The notes below the pieces were generated by a model. The model was not told where the DNA came from, searched no databases, and saw only the letters and a list, made by a program, of their open reading frames with translations. Below are positions 24,672 through 36,203 of a DNA stretch of 64,000 nucleotides, in pieces (positions within the stretch are counted from its first letter, which is position 1; every line of letters starts with the position of its first letter). Source of the stretch: Heterobasidion occidentale (lineage: Eukaryota; Basidiomycota; Agaricomycetes; Russulales; Bondarzewiaceae); NCBI GenBank assembly GCA_039111635.1, contig JBCAQO010000002.1, positions 1,426,001 to 1,490,000 of the forward strand. Reading direction: 5' to 3'. Made by a program: the position numbers and the translations under genes.

Positions 24672-26051
24672 CTAATATTCTCCACCAATGTCCCCGTAAT
24701 CCCCGTACCCTTCGTCCGGCCTGTAGTAGGGGTCGATGTTGTCATAATTCCCGTCTTCGACCTCGTCCCATGCGTCTAGTTCCGCTCGAGTCCAGGCAGT
24801 AGTTCACTGAGTTGGGCGCTGGCGGATTGGAGTTCTTCTACTAACGCGAGTATGCGTTCCTTCAGGTCGACTATCTCGAGGACGGTTTGGAGCCGGCAAA
24901 TCTCTTGGTTGAGTTCTTCTAGGACTGTCTCGCCTGGGCTGGGGGGTCGCCCTTGTCCTCTGGCTCCCTCGCCCCTCGTTCCTCCTATACCTTGGAGCGT
25001 GCTCCTCATTGCTGCCTCCGGCATCCTGCCCGGTGGATTGTCCTGTCGACGCGGGAGGAAGGACCTCTCGATCCCTTCATGCCTGTTGTTGAACCATGGT
25101 CCAGATGTATTCTGTCTGGACGGTTGCGTCTCGGCTACTTGTAGCCGGTATCGCTCTGCTGGCTTCGTCATTCCATGGTTGGACACGGAATGGGTCAATC
25201 CGAATGGGCCGGGCATGGGAGGAGTGTATTGCATCGGTGTTCGAGATGAGGGCAGGTAGGAGCTCCAAATTGATGAAGGAGGAGAACTTGTCGGGGTGAA
25301 TGAGTAAGGCATAAGCCCCATTATTTCCTCGGGCATACCAGGAGGCGGCTTGATGATCATCTGCATAGGCCAAAAGCCTGACCTGGTTGCTCACGTCAGC
25401 GAGGCGTCGGGGTATGTCGTTGCCCTCGCTCCCTGATTGCCCTGCGAAGAAGTTAGCGAGCCTTTGCCAGGCTAGCGCTGTGGCCATCTGAATTACCGCC
25501 GAGATGGTGGTGCGCTGGAGCAGCGCGTCTCCTAGCCCTTCCAATTCTCCGGGGTGCAGATTTCTACCACTGGCAGGGGATCTTCTGGTCCTGGCAGCCG
25601 ATGCACTAGTCGCTGTTGGGTCTTGTATACCTGTTTCAGCAATTGTAGGCGATGCCAGGTCCGCAGGGTTTCCTGGTCTTCTTCCGCCTCTCGTTTCCTG
25701 CCTTGTGTCTCCTTGAGCCAACGTTGTCGTCGATCGTGGAGGCGTTGACGGAGCAGGTCTTCCTTCTTCTTGGCATCCCTCATCGTGCTCGTCATGAGCT
25801 CTCTTAGACCCGGGTGAGGCTCATAAACCCGTTCAATCTTCAACGGCGGGCGTGATGAGGTGGGCAGAGATTGGCACGGGAATTCCTTCTGGAGTCGTTG
25901 GGCGGCTGCTTCGGCTAGGGCGTCCAGTGTTGGGGTTGGCCACGGCCAGAACAATGTCTGGTGAGGGGTTTTTTGAAGGGGAGGAGGTAGTTCCTTCATC
26001 AATGAGCATGGCACGTCCAGGGGAGTAATCAAGGGAGGAGTGGTCAGACAT
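24672..26051 (-). pseudogene. ORF-X accessory region, outer copy (broken)
   Basis: Follows the chromodomain integrase in the position where env would be. It starts MSDHSSLDYSPGRAML at 26051; that frame meets a stop at about 25833, reopens and reads from about 25721 (MAQGDTRQETRGG) to TGA near 25077, then resumes to a Tyr/Asp/Gly-rich tail (YYRPDEGYGDYGDIG) with stop at 24672-24674. An overlapping frame is also open at 25532-26032 (coiled-coil-like LLRQRLHDRRQRWLKETQG) and 24776-25366 (VLEELNQEICRLQTVLEI). The likely product combines segments of both frames; see the finding on ORF-X. Function unknown; no membrane segment or envelope feature is seen. Confidence 0.6.
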
Positions 26052-26110
26052 GCACTAGTGGGAGGATTCTTGCCTCAAAAGGGGCGGGGTGTCTTCCCCT
26101 TTATACCTTT

Positions 26111-26648
26111 CTAATGCCTAATTGCCGCCGGTCGGGGCTTGTCTGGGTAACTTTTGTGAAATTCACGAAGTGCCTCGTCGGCCGTATCTTTGAGGAGGGC
26201 AAAGGGTTCCCAGGTGTTATCGGCCTTGGAGTATCCGACCCATTTGACAAGATATTTGGTTCCTCGTCCCTGGCGTTTTGAGTCTAGAATGGCCTCCACT
26301 TCGTAGTGCTCTTCTTCATTCAAGATTTCTGGGGCAGGTCTGGGAAGTTCCTTCCATGGGCCTCTGTCTCATGATATCCCGTGAGTACGGAGGCATGAAA
26401 AACCGGGTGTATCTTCCACGTTTCAGGTATCTTCAGCCGATAAGCCAAAGGACCGATTCTTTCAGTCACTGAAAAGGGGCCATAGCGCCTAGGTGCCAGC
26501 TTGAATTTCGGATGAGTCGTCCGGATGTGGGTTCCTTCTAACTAAACTTGGGTTCCTACTTCCCACTGCAGAAGCCTCCTGTGCAGATCCCGGTCCTTGG
26601 CGTGCTGCGCTGCTATTTGTAGACTGGCAGCCACCTCTTCTTGGACTT
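26111..26648 (-). pseudogene. Integrase C-terminus and chromodomain, outer element (cut by element B-C)
   Basis: Encodes HYEVEAILDSKRQGRGTKYL and VKWVGYSKADNTWEPF, a chromodomain with the aromatic cage positions Y, W and W, preceded by the integrase C-terminal segment (RLKIPETWKIHPVFHAS in a shifted or interrupted frame, with a TAG at the W of 'VWLEG'). The upstream end at 26648 is exactly where LTR B begins. The coding sequence resumes beyond LTR C at 37279 after the GACTT duplication. Confidence 0.85.
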
Positions 26649-27237
26649 TGTTACGAACTGCTCGTTCGATAACCCAAGAGTAACAGGTTCTTCCCTAGGT
26701 TGCACAATGGACTGAGTGGTGGACGAAGTCTCGACTGTATCGGGCAACGATACAGGAGGGAATAATGATTGGCTCTAAGAAGATAGGTATGTGGGGATAC
26801 CTAAGAACGAAGAGAATAGACTGAAGATCCTCAGCCTATTCTATGGGCCTTATATACTGTATGGGGTATAGGGTAAGAGTCCGTGTGCTTCTCCGGGTTC
26901 CCATTCCAGGAGAGCTATGGTCGCCGTCTCTCTCAGCCGGTGCCTACTCTTGTACTTCTCCAGTCGCACTGATCCATCATGGTGCGACGAGGTGCTTACC
27001 CATAAGCCCTAAGCCCATGGCATGTGAATGCATGCCTTATCTTTGTACCTATCTCATGAGCCCCGTGTCCCTCTCATATAGCCTCTACCGATGTCTTGAA
27101 GAACCATCGGTCTTGTCGGCTCCTAAGGACATGCCAAATACCTTGGTGTACGCTCCGTAATGGAGCCGCCTAGCATGTGATGCTTGATCCATTGGTTAGA
27201 CCGGCCGTGAAGGGCCCCGATCGGTCACGTCATAACA
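26649..27237 (-). repeat. LTR B (3' LTR of inner element)
   Basis: 589 bp, TGTTACGAAC...GTCATAACA. Carries hairpin module 2 (AGGTAT-GTGGGG-ATACCT, 26785-26802) in place of module 1 of LTR A. Confidence 0.93.
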
Positions 27238-29614
27238 TTACCCCCTTTCTAGGTCCCAACTCCTGAGGGGACTACTCGCCCTTGCGAGCTTCATCATCAT
27301 TCCACGTACAATTGCTTTCTGGTCGTCCAAATAGATTGGGATGCGTCTTCCCAATATCGCTGCGTTTTCTGGGGCGAAGACCGACCTACATCGTTTACAA
27401 CACCTAGGAGTTTTCCTTCTCCGTTGAGCTGTTTGATCCAGGCTTCTGGCAATATCGCCACAATATTGCGTTGCCCTCGGTGTTCTTCCTTCACCGTACG
27501 TTTTGATTGAGTACACTCCTAGAGTCAATAGGTAGCTGCTCGACCAGGACTCCCTGGTAGGTTTGATAAGCCAGTATTTTCTCTGGTGACGATGCAGAAA
27601 GGTGTCGTGCTAACGATTATATGATGAATCGAAATGCGTCTGTGGATGGGTGTGTGTCGTTCTTCTTCAAAATACCGAAGGCCATGCTTCAGTGTTTCCA
27701 GGATAGATCTTCATCTCCTTGATCTCCGGTATCGAGGGGGACTCCAGGTGTGTGGGTTGATCGCTTTACTAAGGCTTAGGCCCACCAACCTATCAAGAAT
27801 AGACATTTTCTTGACTTTTTTTGAGTCCGGCAAGACCCCTTTGAAGATCCCTAACCTGGTTAGAGATTGAGTGTTCGTCCAGAGTTTGTTTGTCACATGG
27901 GAGCGAGCATGTAGCCGCGCTCCGCGTATTGAACACGAGGTAAGGACTTTGAAGAATAGACTTTTGAACCCCATGGTTTCTTGAATGGACCATGGTATCC
28001 ACCTTGACGGTAATTATTGCGGGGTCAGCGTAAGGTATGTCCTGGTAGTTTAACGTTGTGCCGGATGTCCGTAGTTTTGCGTCTTTGCAGACGTCGGCTA
28101 GTTTATCCTTAAGTCATCGCGGACTGAGGCTAGTTTATACATAAGTCGTTGCGGACTGCCCTGTAAACAAGACAGCAGGCGTTTCTGTGCGCCGGAACAT
28201 CCATCGGTGATGCGCATAGGGCCATAGACCAGTTCCTCCTTCTTGACAGGGTTCCCATTGAGGTAAGATGGTGACGGTTTATACTATATCAAACCGGATA
28301 ACTTATAGAGTTGCCAGAATAGACTTTGAGCCTATTTTGACACAACTCACACGGCCCTGTAAATGAAGGGCAGCTCAGTTTATCGTCATGAAGGACGGCA
28401 ACTAGTTTTGCGTCATTGCGGACGTCGGCTATCATCTGGCTTGAACCTCCCGAGCCTCGATAGATTTAATCCTCCGGGGTGAGGGTAGTTTAAGGTCATT
28501 TCGGACTAGTTGATGGTCAAGGTTGTGACCATCAACCACGACTCCTATACTTGAAGGAGTAAGTAGTTTATCGTCATTGTGGACTAGATCAACATCGTGG
28601 TGTCAACAACGATGTCAATCGACATCTCCTATGCCGACAGGAGTGGTAGTTTAACGTCTTTGCGGATGTCCATAGTTTATAGTCATTGCGGACGTTGCAA
28701 ACACGAGGCACAATCCCAGTTGCCTCTTGACTGGCCCTTGAAGCGGAATCCTTGCTTCGGACTTCAAGGGTAGAATGGGAGCGCCATGGAGTAGTCGCGG
28801 TCTCGTCGGAAGACTGACAACCCGCTCCATGTCCCCAAACCCCTCGCACGGAATTGAACCGTGTCGACCCCATATTCTTTTACTGTAGGGCGTATGGAAT
28901 ATGGAAGCGCCTTGACCTAGTCGGCAGGGTTCCGCAACGGTGGAGGCCCTCCCTTCCACCGTCTGCCAGAATACAACCATGCTCCGAGGGTCTTGGTAGC
29001 TTTAGCGTTGTTCCGGACGGTAACTAGTTTATTGTCATTGCGGACCAAGCCTTTCGTAGTTTTACATTGTTGCGGATGTATTTGTCCGTTTTGGTTACTA
29101 GTGGAGTGCGGCCACTATGTACCTGCATCTTGATAGGGCCCCTAATGCAGAAACAACCCTGTAAAACTGGAGATCCAAAGTGGGACGTCCAAAACACCTG
29201 TCAGACCTTGACAGCGAGGTATGGTCCACCATTCCCCAACGGTGAACATGCAACACAATTTCCCACCAATATTCTTGCATCATTCATGTACCAGTACCAA
29301 GGTTATGTTGTGAATCCTAAGGACCTCCTAATGCGGAAAGGGTCCTGTAAAACTGGGGATCCAAGCGGGACGCCCGATTCGCTTGTCAGAATACCTCTTG
29401 ACAACGAGAGTGTTGAATGCTTGTCCTTGTCTTGAGACCGGAGGGCTGCAATGCAAATGGTCAGGTACTTCCCCTGCCTTCTTATCTTTTCACAGTTCAA
29501 CGTCATGCAGGACGTTCGTTCCGGAGTCCTGTGCGTGAAACCGGTACCTGTGGTGCGGAGGGTCCTTTCCTCTCCGTCACCTGTCAAAGACAAGGGGTTC
29601 CTCAACTCCCTTGT
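27238..29614 (-). repeat. Noncoding hairpin-cassette tail (inner copy)
   Basis: About 2.4 kb homologous to 22102-24671 but with modules missing or exchanged. The polypurine tract is at 27238-27249. TAGTTTA...GCGGAC repeats are again frequent (for example near 28046, 28072, 28099, 28130, 28484, 28565, 28648, 28674). A perfect 11-bp hairpin, GTTGATGGTCA/TGACCATCAAC (28511-28538), and an ACTCCT/AGGAGT hairpin sit where the other copy has the rRNA-like string. Cassettes corresponding to about 23050-23095 and 23608-23693 are absent. No gene is seen. Confidence 0.72.
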
Positions 29615-30994
29615 CTAATATCCTCTGCCAATGTCCCCGTAATCCCCATATCCTTCGTCTGGCCTGTAATAGGGGTCGATGTCGTTGTAATTGCCATCTT
29701 CGACCTTGTCCCAGGCGTCTAGTTCTGCTCGAGTCCAGGTAGTAGTTCGCTGAGTCGGGCGCTGGCGGATTGGAGTTCTTCTACCAATGTGAGGATGCGT
29801 TCCTTCAGGTCGATTATCTCGAGGACGGTTTGGAGTCGGCGAATCTCTTGGTCGAGTTCTTCTAGGACTGCTTCGCCTGGGCTGGAGGGTTGTCCTTGCC
29901 CTCTGGCTCCCTCGTCCCTCGTTCCTCCTGTACCTTGGAGGATGCTCCTCATTGCTGCCTCCGGCATCCTGCCCGGTGGATTGTCCTGTCGACGTGGGAG
30001 GAAGGACCTCTCGATCCCTTCATGCCTGTTGTTGAACCATGGTCCAGATGTATTCTGTCTGGACGGTTGCGTCTCGGCTACTTGTAGCCGGTATCGCTCT
30101 ACTGGCTTCGACGTTCCATGGCTGGACGCGGAATGGGTCAATCCGAACGGGATGGGCGTGGGAGGAGTGTACTGCATCGGTGCGCGAGATGAGGGCGGGT
30201 AGGAGCTCCAAATTGATGAAGGAGGAGAACTCGTCCGGGTGAATGAGTAGGGCGTAAGCCCCATTATTTCCTCGGGCATACCAGGAGGCGGCCCGATGAT
30301 CATCTGCATAGGCCAAAAGCCTGACCTGGTTGCTCGCGTCAGCGAGGCGTTGGGGTACGTCGTCGCTCTTGCTCCCTGGTTGCCCTGCGAAGAAGTTAGC
30401 GAGCCTTTGTAAGGCTAACGCTGTGGCCATCTGAATTACCGCGGAGATGGTGGTACGCTGGAGCAGCGCGTCTCCTAGCCCTTCCAACTCTCCGGGGTGC
30501 AGATTTCCACTACTGGTAGGGGGTCCTCTGGCCCTGGCAGCCGATGTACCAGCCGTTGCTGATTCTTGTACACCTGTCTCAGCAACTGTAGGCGATGCCA
30601 GGTCCGCAGGGTTTCCTGGTCTTCTTCCGCCTCTCGTTTCCTGCCTTGTGTCTCCTTGAGCCAACGCTGTCGTCGGTCGCGGAGGCGTTGACGGAGCAGG
30701 TCTTCCTTCTTCTTGGTGTCCTTCATTGTGCTCGTCATGAGCTCTCTCAACCCGGGATGAGGCTCGTAAATCCGTTCGATCTTCGATGGCGAGCGCGGTG
30801 TGGTGGACAATGATTGGTACGGGAATTCCTTCTGGAGACGCTGGGTGGCTGCCTCGGCTAAGGTGTCCAGTGTCGGGGTTGGCAACGGCCAGAATGATGT
30901 CTGGTGAGGGATTTCTTGAAGGGGAGGAGGTAGTTCCGTCATTGATGAGCATGGCACATCCAGGGGAGTAATTCAGGGAGGAGTGGTCAGACAT
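29615..30994 (-). pseudogene. ORF-X accessory region, inner copy (nearly complete)
   Basis: Starts at ATG 30994 (MSDHSSLNYSPG), 60 bp after the pol stop. This frame runs 324 codons to TGA 30020-30022 and then stays open to a Tyr/Asp/Gly-rich tail (IDPYYRPDEGYGDYGD) with stop 29615-29617; in the 48.6-49.8 kb copy the residue at the internal TGA is an Arg codon, so the TGA looks like a mutation. A second frame is open over 30475-30957 (internal start MTELPPPLQ; basic coiled-coil-like LLRQRLRDRRQRWLKE) and 29719-30309 (LEELDQEIRRLQTVLEI, LVEELQSASARLSELL). Each region is more protein-like in a different frame. No similarity to known Gag, Pol or Env is recognised. Confidence 0.65.
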
Positions 30995-31054
30995 GTACTA
31001 GTGGGAGGATTCTTGCTTTGAAAGGGATGGGGTGTCTCCCCTTTTTATACCTTT

Positions 31055-34000
31055 CTAAAGCCTAATCGCCATCGGTCGGGGTTTGTCTGGGTAGCTTTCG
31101 TGAAATTCACGAAGTGCCTCGTCGGCCGTATCTTTGAGGAGGGCAAAGGGTTCCCAAGTGTTCTCGGCCTCGGAGTATCCAACCCACTTGACGAGGTACT
31201 TGGTTCCTCGTCCCTGACGTCTAGAATCCAGGATGGCCTCCACTTCATAGTGCTCTTCTTCATTCAGGATCTCCGGGGCAGGTCTGGGGAAGTTCCTTCC
31301 ATGGGCCTCTGTCTCGTGATATTCCGTGAGTACAGAGGCATGAAACACCGGGTGTATCTTCCATGTTTCAGGTATCTTCAGCCGATAAGCCAGAGGACCG
31401 ATTCTTTCGGTCACTGAAAAGGGGCCATAACGCCTAGGTGCCAGCTTGAATTTCGGATGGGTTGTCCGAATGTGGGTTCCTTCCAACCAGACTTGGGTAC
31501 CTACTTCCCACTGTGGAAGTTTCCTGTGCAGGTCCTGGTCTTTGGCGTGCTGCGCTGCTATTTGTAGACTTGCAGCCGCATCTTCTTGGACTTCCTTGAT
31601 TAGCTGCAAATGTTCAGTTACTGCGGGCACCTTGGTCTCCAGAGCTGAGTCAACCGAATATGGTGGATTGAACCCGTAAAGGACTTCAAACAGCGACTTC
31701 CCAGTGGCGGAGTGTTTTCGGGTGTTGTGGGAGAATTCTGCGAAGGGGATCAAGTCTACCCAGTTATCCTGATGGTAGTTGCAGAACACTCGCAGGAATT
31801 GCTCGATCTCTTGGTTCACCCGTTCTGTTTCTCCGTCTGTTTGGGGATGGTAAGCCGTGCTGAGGGCAGGGGTGATCCCCATTCCTTTCCATAGTTCCCT
31901 TGTGAACTTTGCCGCAAATTGGGGACCTCTGTCGGACACCACCTTGGTTGGTAGACCGTATCGTTTGAACACGTTGTCCTGGAAAAGCGTCGTGGTCTCT
32001 TCAGCCGTGATCGTCTTTTGCACGGAGTTATAACTATTCCTTTTGACAGGCCTTGATCAACCACTACGTTTATTGAGTCGTAGCCTCTGCTTTCCGGGAG
32101 GTCTGTTACGAAGTCGGCCGAGATAAAACGCCAAGGGGCGTTTGTGGTTTCCAATGGTTGTATCGGTGGATGGGTCCTGTGGGGCAGATTCTTGGTAGAT
32201 TGGCAGATTGCGCATCCGTCCACGTATTGGTGTACGAATTTGGTCATGCTTGACCACCAATAATGGCGCTGTACCAATTCCAAGGTCTTTGCTCGGCCTG
32301 GGTGTCCTGTAGCCATAGTGTCATGGTGCGTCTTGACAATCATTCGTCGAAGGAGGTCGTCCTTTGGGACACATATGTAACCATCGCGTCTTGTGATACC
32401 ATCTTCATGTGTCCACTTTCCTAGGTCACCCTTCATTGCTTTCGGTCCTTTTTCCAGCAATTTCTTGAGGGCGACGTCGACTAGTAAATCGTGTTCTGAG
32501 CGCGAGTGTCGAATAAGGGAGAGGATGTCTGAGGATACAAGTTCCGTTGTTTTGACGTGTATGCCTTTGCTAGATTCTACCAGGGTTTCACTGGACTCGG
32601 TGAAAAGTCTGGACGGGAGCAGAGTCTGTGCTTTGTTGTCAGATTCCACCCCCTCACTAAGGTCTGGATGCCTGGACAGAGCATCGGCATGATTAGTAGT
32701 TCCAGCCTTGTAACTGAGTTGGAAGTCAAATCGAGACAAAAACAGACTCCAGCGTGCCTGTTGCCTTGACAGGTCACGCGCGGTCTGAAAGTGTTCCAGG
32801 TTCTTGTGGTCTGTCCAGACCTCAAAGGGGTGTCGAGCGCCTTCGAGGTAGTGTTTCCAGTGTTCTAGCGCCTTGATGATAGCAAGAAGTTCGTGATCAT
32901 GGACGTCGTAATTCCGTTCAGGCGGCGAGAACGGTCCCGAGAGGTAGGCAACTGGGTGCCAGTCGTTATCAGGTCCTTCCTGTAAGAGGACCGCACCGTA
33001 TGCAGCGAGGGAAGTGTCGGTAACGAGCCGGTAGGGGCGCATCGGATCAGGGTATAACAGGACGGGCTAACTGATGAAGGCGTTCTTCAGTCGTTCAAAT
33101 GCCTATTGGCACTCCGTGGTCCAATCCCATCTCATATCTTTCTTTGTGAGGTCGTGCAGGGGCCGGGCGATCAAGGAGAACTTGTCAATGAATCGTCGGT
33201 AAAAGTTCCCTAAGCCTAAGAAAGAGCAGATGTCGCGGACTGTGCGTGGGATGGGCCATTCCTGGATAGCTTTAATCTTCGAGTCTTCCATAGCGACGTG
33301 GTCTTTTGAGATCGTGTACCCAAGGTAGTTCAGCTTCTCCTTGTGGAACTCGCATTTCTCTGGTTTGAGGTAAAGATCATTGTCGCGTAGGATTTGGAGG
33401 ACTCGCCGAAGAATCACAACGTGTTCCGCTGTGGTCTTCATGAAGATGAGGATGTCGTCCATATATACCGCTATTTTCCGAGCCAAGATGAGTTCCTGGA
33501 AAATCATGTTCATCATGGCCTGGAAGGTTCCCAGGGAATTGCAGAGCCCAAAGAACATCACTGTAGGTTCAAAGAGCCCCAAGGGGGTGACGAAGGCCGC
33601 TTTGGATTCGTCTCCTTCCTTGATGCGCACGTTGTTATATCCCCACCGAACATCGAGCTTCGAGAATACTGTCGCGCCCTTAATGACATCCAAGAGTTCT
33701 TGGATTAATGGCAGAGGGCAGACGTCTCGGATGGTGTGTTCGTTAAGGTGGTGATAATCCTGTACTGGGCGTAGTTTTCCATCCTTTTTATTTATAAAGA
33801 AAAAGGAGGCCGCGCTATGTGCTGTTGACCGACGTATTGTTCCCCTAGAAAGGTGCTCCTTGATGAATTTCCCTAGCTCATCATGTTTTTCCGGGCTCAA
33901 AGGGAGTATCCGTGGGGCCTGGGGTACAAAAGATGGCTTGAGATTTATCGCGTGGTCCCATATTGTGTGTTGGGGAAGTCTCTGCGATCGTCTCTCGCTG

Positions 34001-34878
34001 AAGATGTCGAGGTAAGAATGGTATTCCGATGGCACACGGCTTTTCAAGTTGGTGGTGTTGATTTCTTCCTCTAGGTCTTCGTCAAAACTTGCGAAGCCGG
34101 AGGGCTCTGGAGCTACTTTTCTAATGACGGTTTCTTCTCTGCTATCCGTTGCGGAGGAGTCAAATGGTGTTTGCGCTTCTTCAGCGACTTCTCTTGAAGC
34201 TTCGCCCTGGACTACCTCTTGTTGAGCTTGTCGGCGTTCCTTCCTTTCGGTCACTTGTTCCTCGAGCCATTTCTGAGCTTTGCGTTGTCGGGATTTGTGC
34301 TCGAGCAGCTCCATGAACCGAGTTTTCCACTCCTTTGTTGGTACTTGGTCCCATTGTTCTTTAGTCCAAGTCCACGAAGGTCCTACCGGTTCTGAGACAA
34401 GACGCGGTTTCGTCTGCTGAGGAATCTTGTCACCGCGTAGTTTCGCTAGCCATGCCTTCTTGGTAGGCTCTTCCCTTGCCTTAGTAAACCCATATGGTTG
34501 TTGGCAATCTCTGGGGCATCGATCAAAGTGTACTTCATGGCGCCTCCACCCGATGGAGGGGTCGTGGTATTTCAACCAATCCGTTCCTAGGAGCATGTCG
34601 TCTTTTCCTAGATCGGTGATGAACATCTGGACGCGTTCGGTGTGAGTTCTCCCCTGTCTATCCTTTACGGTGAGATTTGCATCTAGGCCTCGCCAAATGA
34701 GGCCTGCCTTGTTGATGGTGTCATCGACGTTGCGAACACGGATGGGGCGGTTTAAGGGATAGGTGGGAAGGTTGTGCCTCTGTACCCATTTCTCGTTTAC
34801 CAAGATCCCTTCGCATGCTGAGTCGATGGCGGCTCTAGCTCCAGCGCTTCTTCCTCGAGTTGTCAATCGCACGTCAAG
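31055..34878 (-). pseudogene. pol of inner element: protease, RT, RNase H, integrase, chromodomain (broken)
   Basis: Protease segment starts near 34872 (LTTRGRSAGARAAIDSACEG, the aspartic site as I/DSA). RT motifs lie in 33103-34000: FFINKKDGKLRPVQDY, KLDVRWGYNNVRI, and the catalytic YMDDILIF. RNase H (YRLVTDTSLAAYGAVLLQ, ELLAIIKALEHWKHYLEG) starts at 33042. Integrase zinc finger HH-CC is H-HDTMATGHPGRAK...DGCAICQ, the D-D-E core VTDLPES/VSDRGPQF/YHPQTDGETERVNQEIE, and a C-terminal chromodomain KYLVKWVGYSEAENTWEPF. Breaks: two in-frame TAG codons between RT and RNase H (33043-33102, at CAG and CAA codons of the other copies), and a 1-nt deletion near 32022 in ITPCK(K) that splits the integrase. 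A TGA at 34879-34881 closes the frame upstream. Chromodomain integrases direct insertion to marked chromatin. Confidence 0.92.
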
Positions 34879-34985
34879 TCAAATGGGGGTAATGATGTGA
34901 CTGTTCATTGCTCCGATTCGAATACATGACGGGGAATCATATTCGAGTTTCCTTGACCCTCTCTCTTCGGCTGGTGAAGGAGAGG

Positions 34986-36203
34986 TCATGACAAATCCTC
35001 TGCCAGGTCCACCAACATTTGCTTGGCCTTAGCCTCCCCTACTTCTTGGAAGAGCGCTCGGACGCCATTAGTATCACGGACGGGTCCGTTGCTTCGTCGT
35101 CCGTTATGCGGTACGTAGCGCTCTCCATCGCTCTGGCGTGATCCTCCCCTTCTCGCGGAAAGGTCCTCACGTTCCACCGAATTACCAGGTTGTGATACCC
35201 GACGGTGGTGGCCATGAGAACTCCCCTCCTCCAATCCTTGATGTAGTCTCGCATCGTCTCCCAACGGGAATTCTTGCTCGTCTTCATCCTCCATGTCTGC
35301 AGCGCGAGTTCGTCTACCTCCTCTGCCCAACGACTTGCGCGGATTTCCTTGAGACGGGGGAACACCTCTACGAGGGGAATGGCAATCAGACACCCAATAC
35401 CCTGATTTTCCACAGTTAAAACAGCGAGTGGTAAGCTTGCCATCATAAGTGCGTTTCTGGCGAGCGGCATCTCTCTTTCGAGAGGCGTCAATGTCCATGT
35501 CGACCACCTGGTTGTTCATTCTGCGAGGAGTGGTGGTAGAGTTGTAGCGACGAGCTGGTTGGAGGTGGAAACAATTGAGGAAATCGCTTCGGAATGAGGT
35601 GGAGTTGGCAAGGATCGCCTTTTGAGCACTTCGGGCTCTCAAGCGTCCATCTATTTCACAGGTAGTATTGACCCAATCTTGGATTGTGTCTTTCGGCGGT
35701 GTTTCTTTGTCATAGATCTTGTCCATGACCCTCGGATCGAGCCCTCTCTGGAAGTAAGGAACTTGTTCCTTGTCGGTGATGTCGGCGTCGGCAGCTATAA
35801 GGATGAACTGATTGGAGTATTCATCTACCGTCATCTTCCCTTGAGAGAAAGACATGAGAGCGCTTCGAGCCTTGTCCATAAGGTTTGTTTCCTTGAACTG
35901 GAGTTTAAACCTGTCGTGAAAGTCGGACCAAGTCCCGAGGGTTTTGGGTGGGGTCGCCCCTACTGTCTTCTTCAGGAAGCTTTCTGCCCAGACGCTGGCT
36001 GTTCCATATCTCATGCATGAGAGGGCGAGGGAAACTTTGTCCGCATCCGTCTTGTATTGGTCCGATTCTGCTGTGAAAAGGAGGAGGCAATTCATGATGA
36101 ATTTCTGTGATTGTGTTTGGTCTCCCTCGAAGTTATCGGGGAGTTTGAGCTTGCCCCTTCCCGACGATGTGAGTGCGGGGGGGTCTGTAGGGTTCGTCGA
36201 CAT
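34986..36203 (-). CDS. gag of inner element
   Basis: Structural capsid/nucleocapsid protein. From the first in-frame ATG at 36203 (MSTNPTDPPALTSSG) the frame is open for 405 codons to TGA 34986-34988. Capsid-like features: LKLPDNFEGDQTQSQKF, SYIRYGTA-like CMRYGTASVWAESFLKK, and FSQGKMTVDEYSNQFIL, typical of Ty3 gag. The zinc knuckle is C-FN-C-GKSG-Y-WVSD-C; the His expected at the third position is Tyr here but His in the copies at 40.8 and 43.0 kb. A Arg/Gly/Pro-rich tail follows. The stop overlaps an ATG (ATGA) that opens the pol frame. The reading frame also extends upstream without a stop to the primer site, see next entry. Confidence 0.85.
   Translation of the reverse strand: MSTNPTDPPALTSSGRGKLKLPDNFEGDQTQSQKFIMNCLLLFTAESDQYKTDADKVSLALSCMRYGTASVWAESFLKKTVGATPPKTLGTWSDFHDRFKLQFKETNLMDKARSALMSFSQGKMTVDEYSNQFILIAADADITDKEQVPYFQRGLDPRVMDKIYDKETPPKDTIQDWVNTTCEIDGRLRARSAQKAILANSTSFRSDFLNCFHLQPARRYNSTTTPRRMNNQVVDMDIDASRKRDAARQKRTYDGKLTTRCFNCGKSGYWVSDCHSPRRGVPPSQGNPRKSLGRGGRRTRAADMEDEDEQEFPLGDDARLHQGLEEGSSHGHHRRVSQPGNSVEREDLSARRGGSRQSDGERYVPHNGRRSNGPVRDTNGVRALFQEVGEAKAKQMLVDLAEDLS

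Noticed and set aside
24776..25259. Plus-strand frames over ORF-X
   Set aside because: They mirror the minus-strand frames and show no better conservation between copies.
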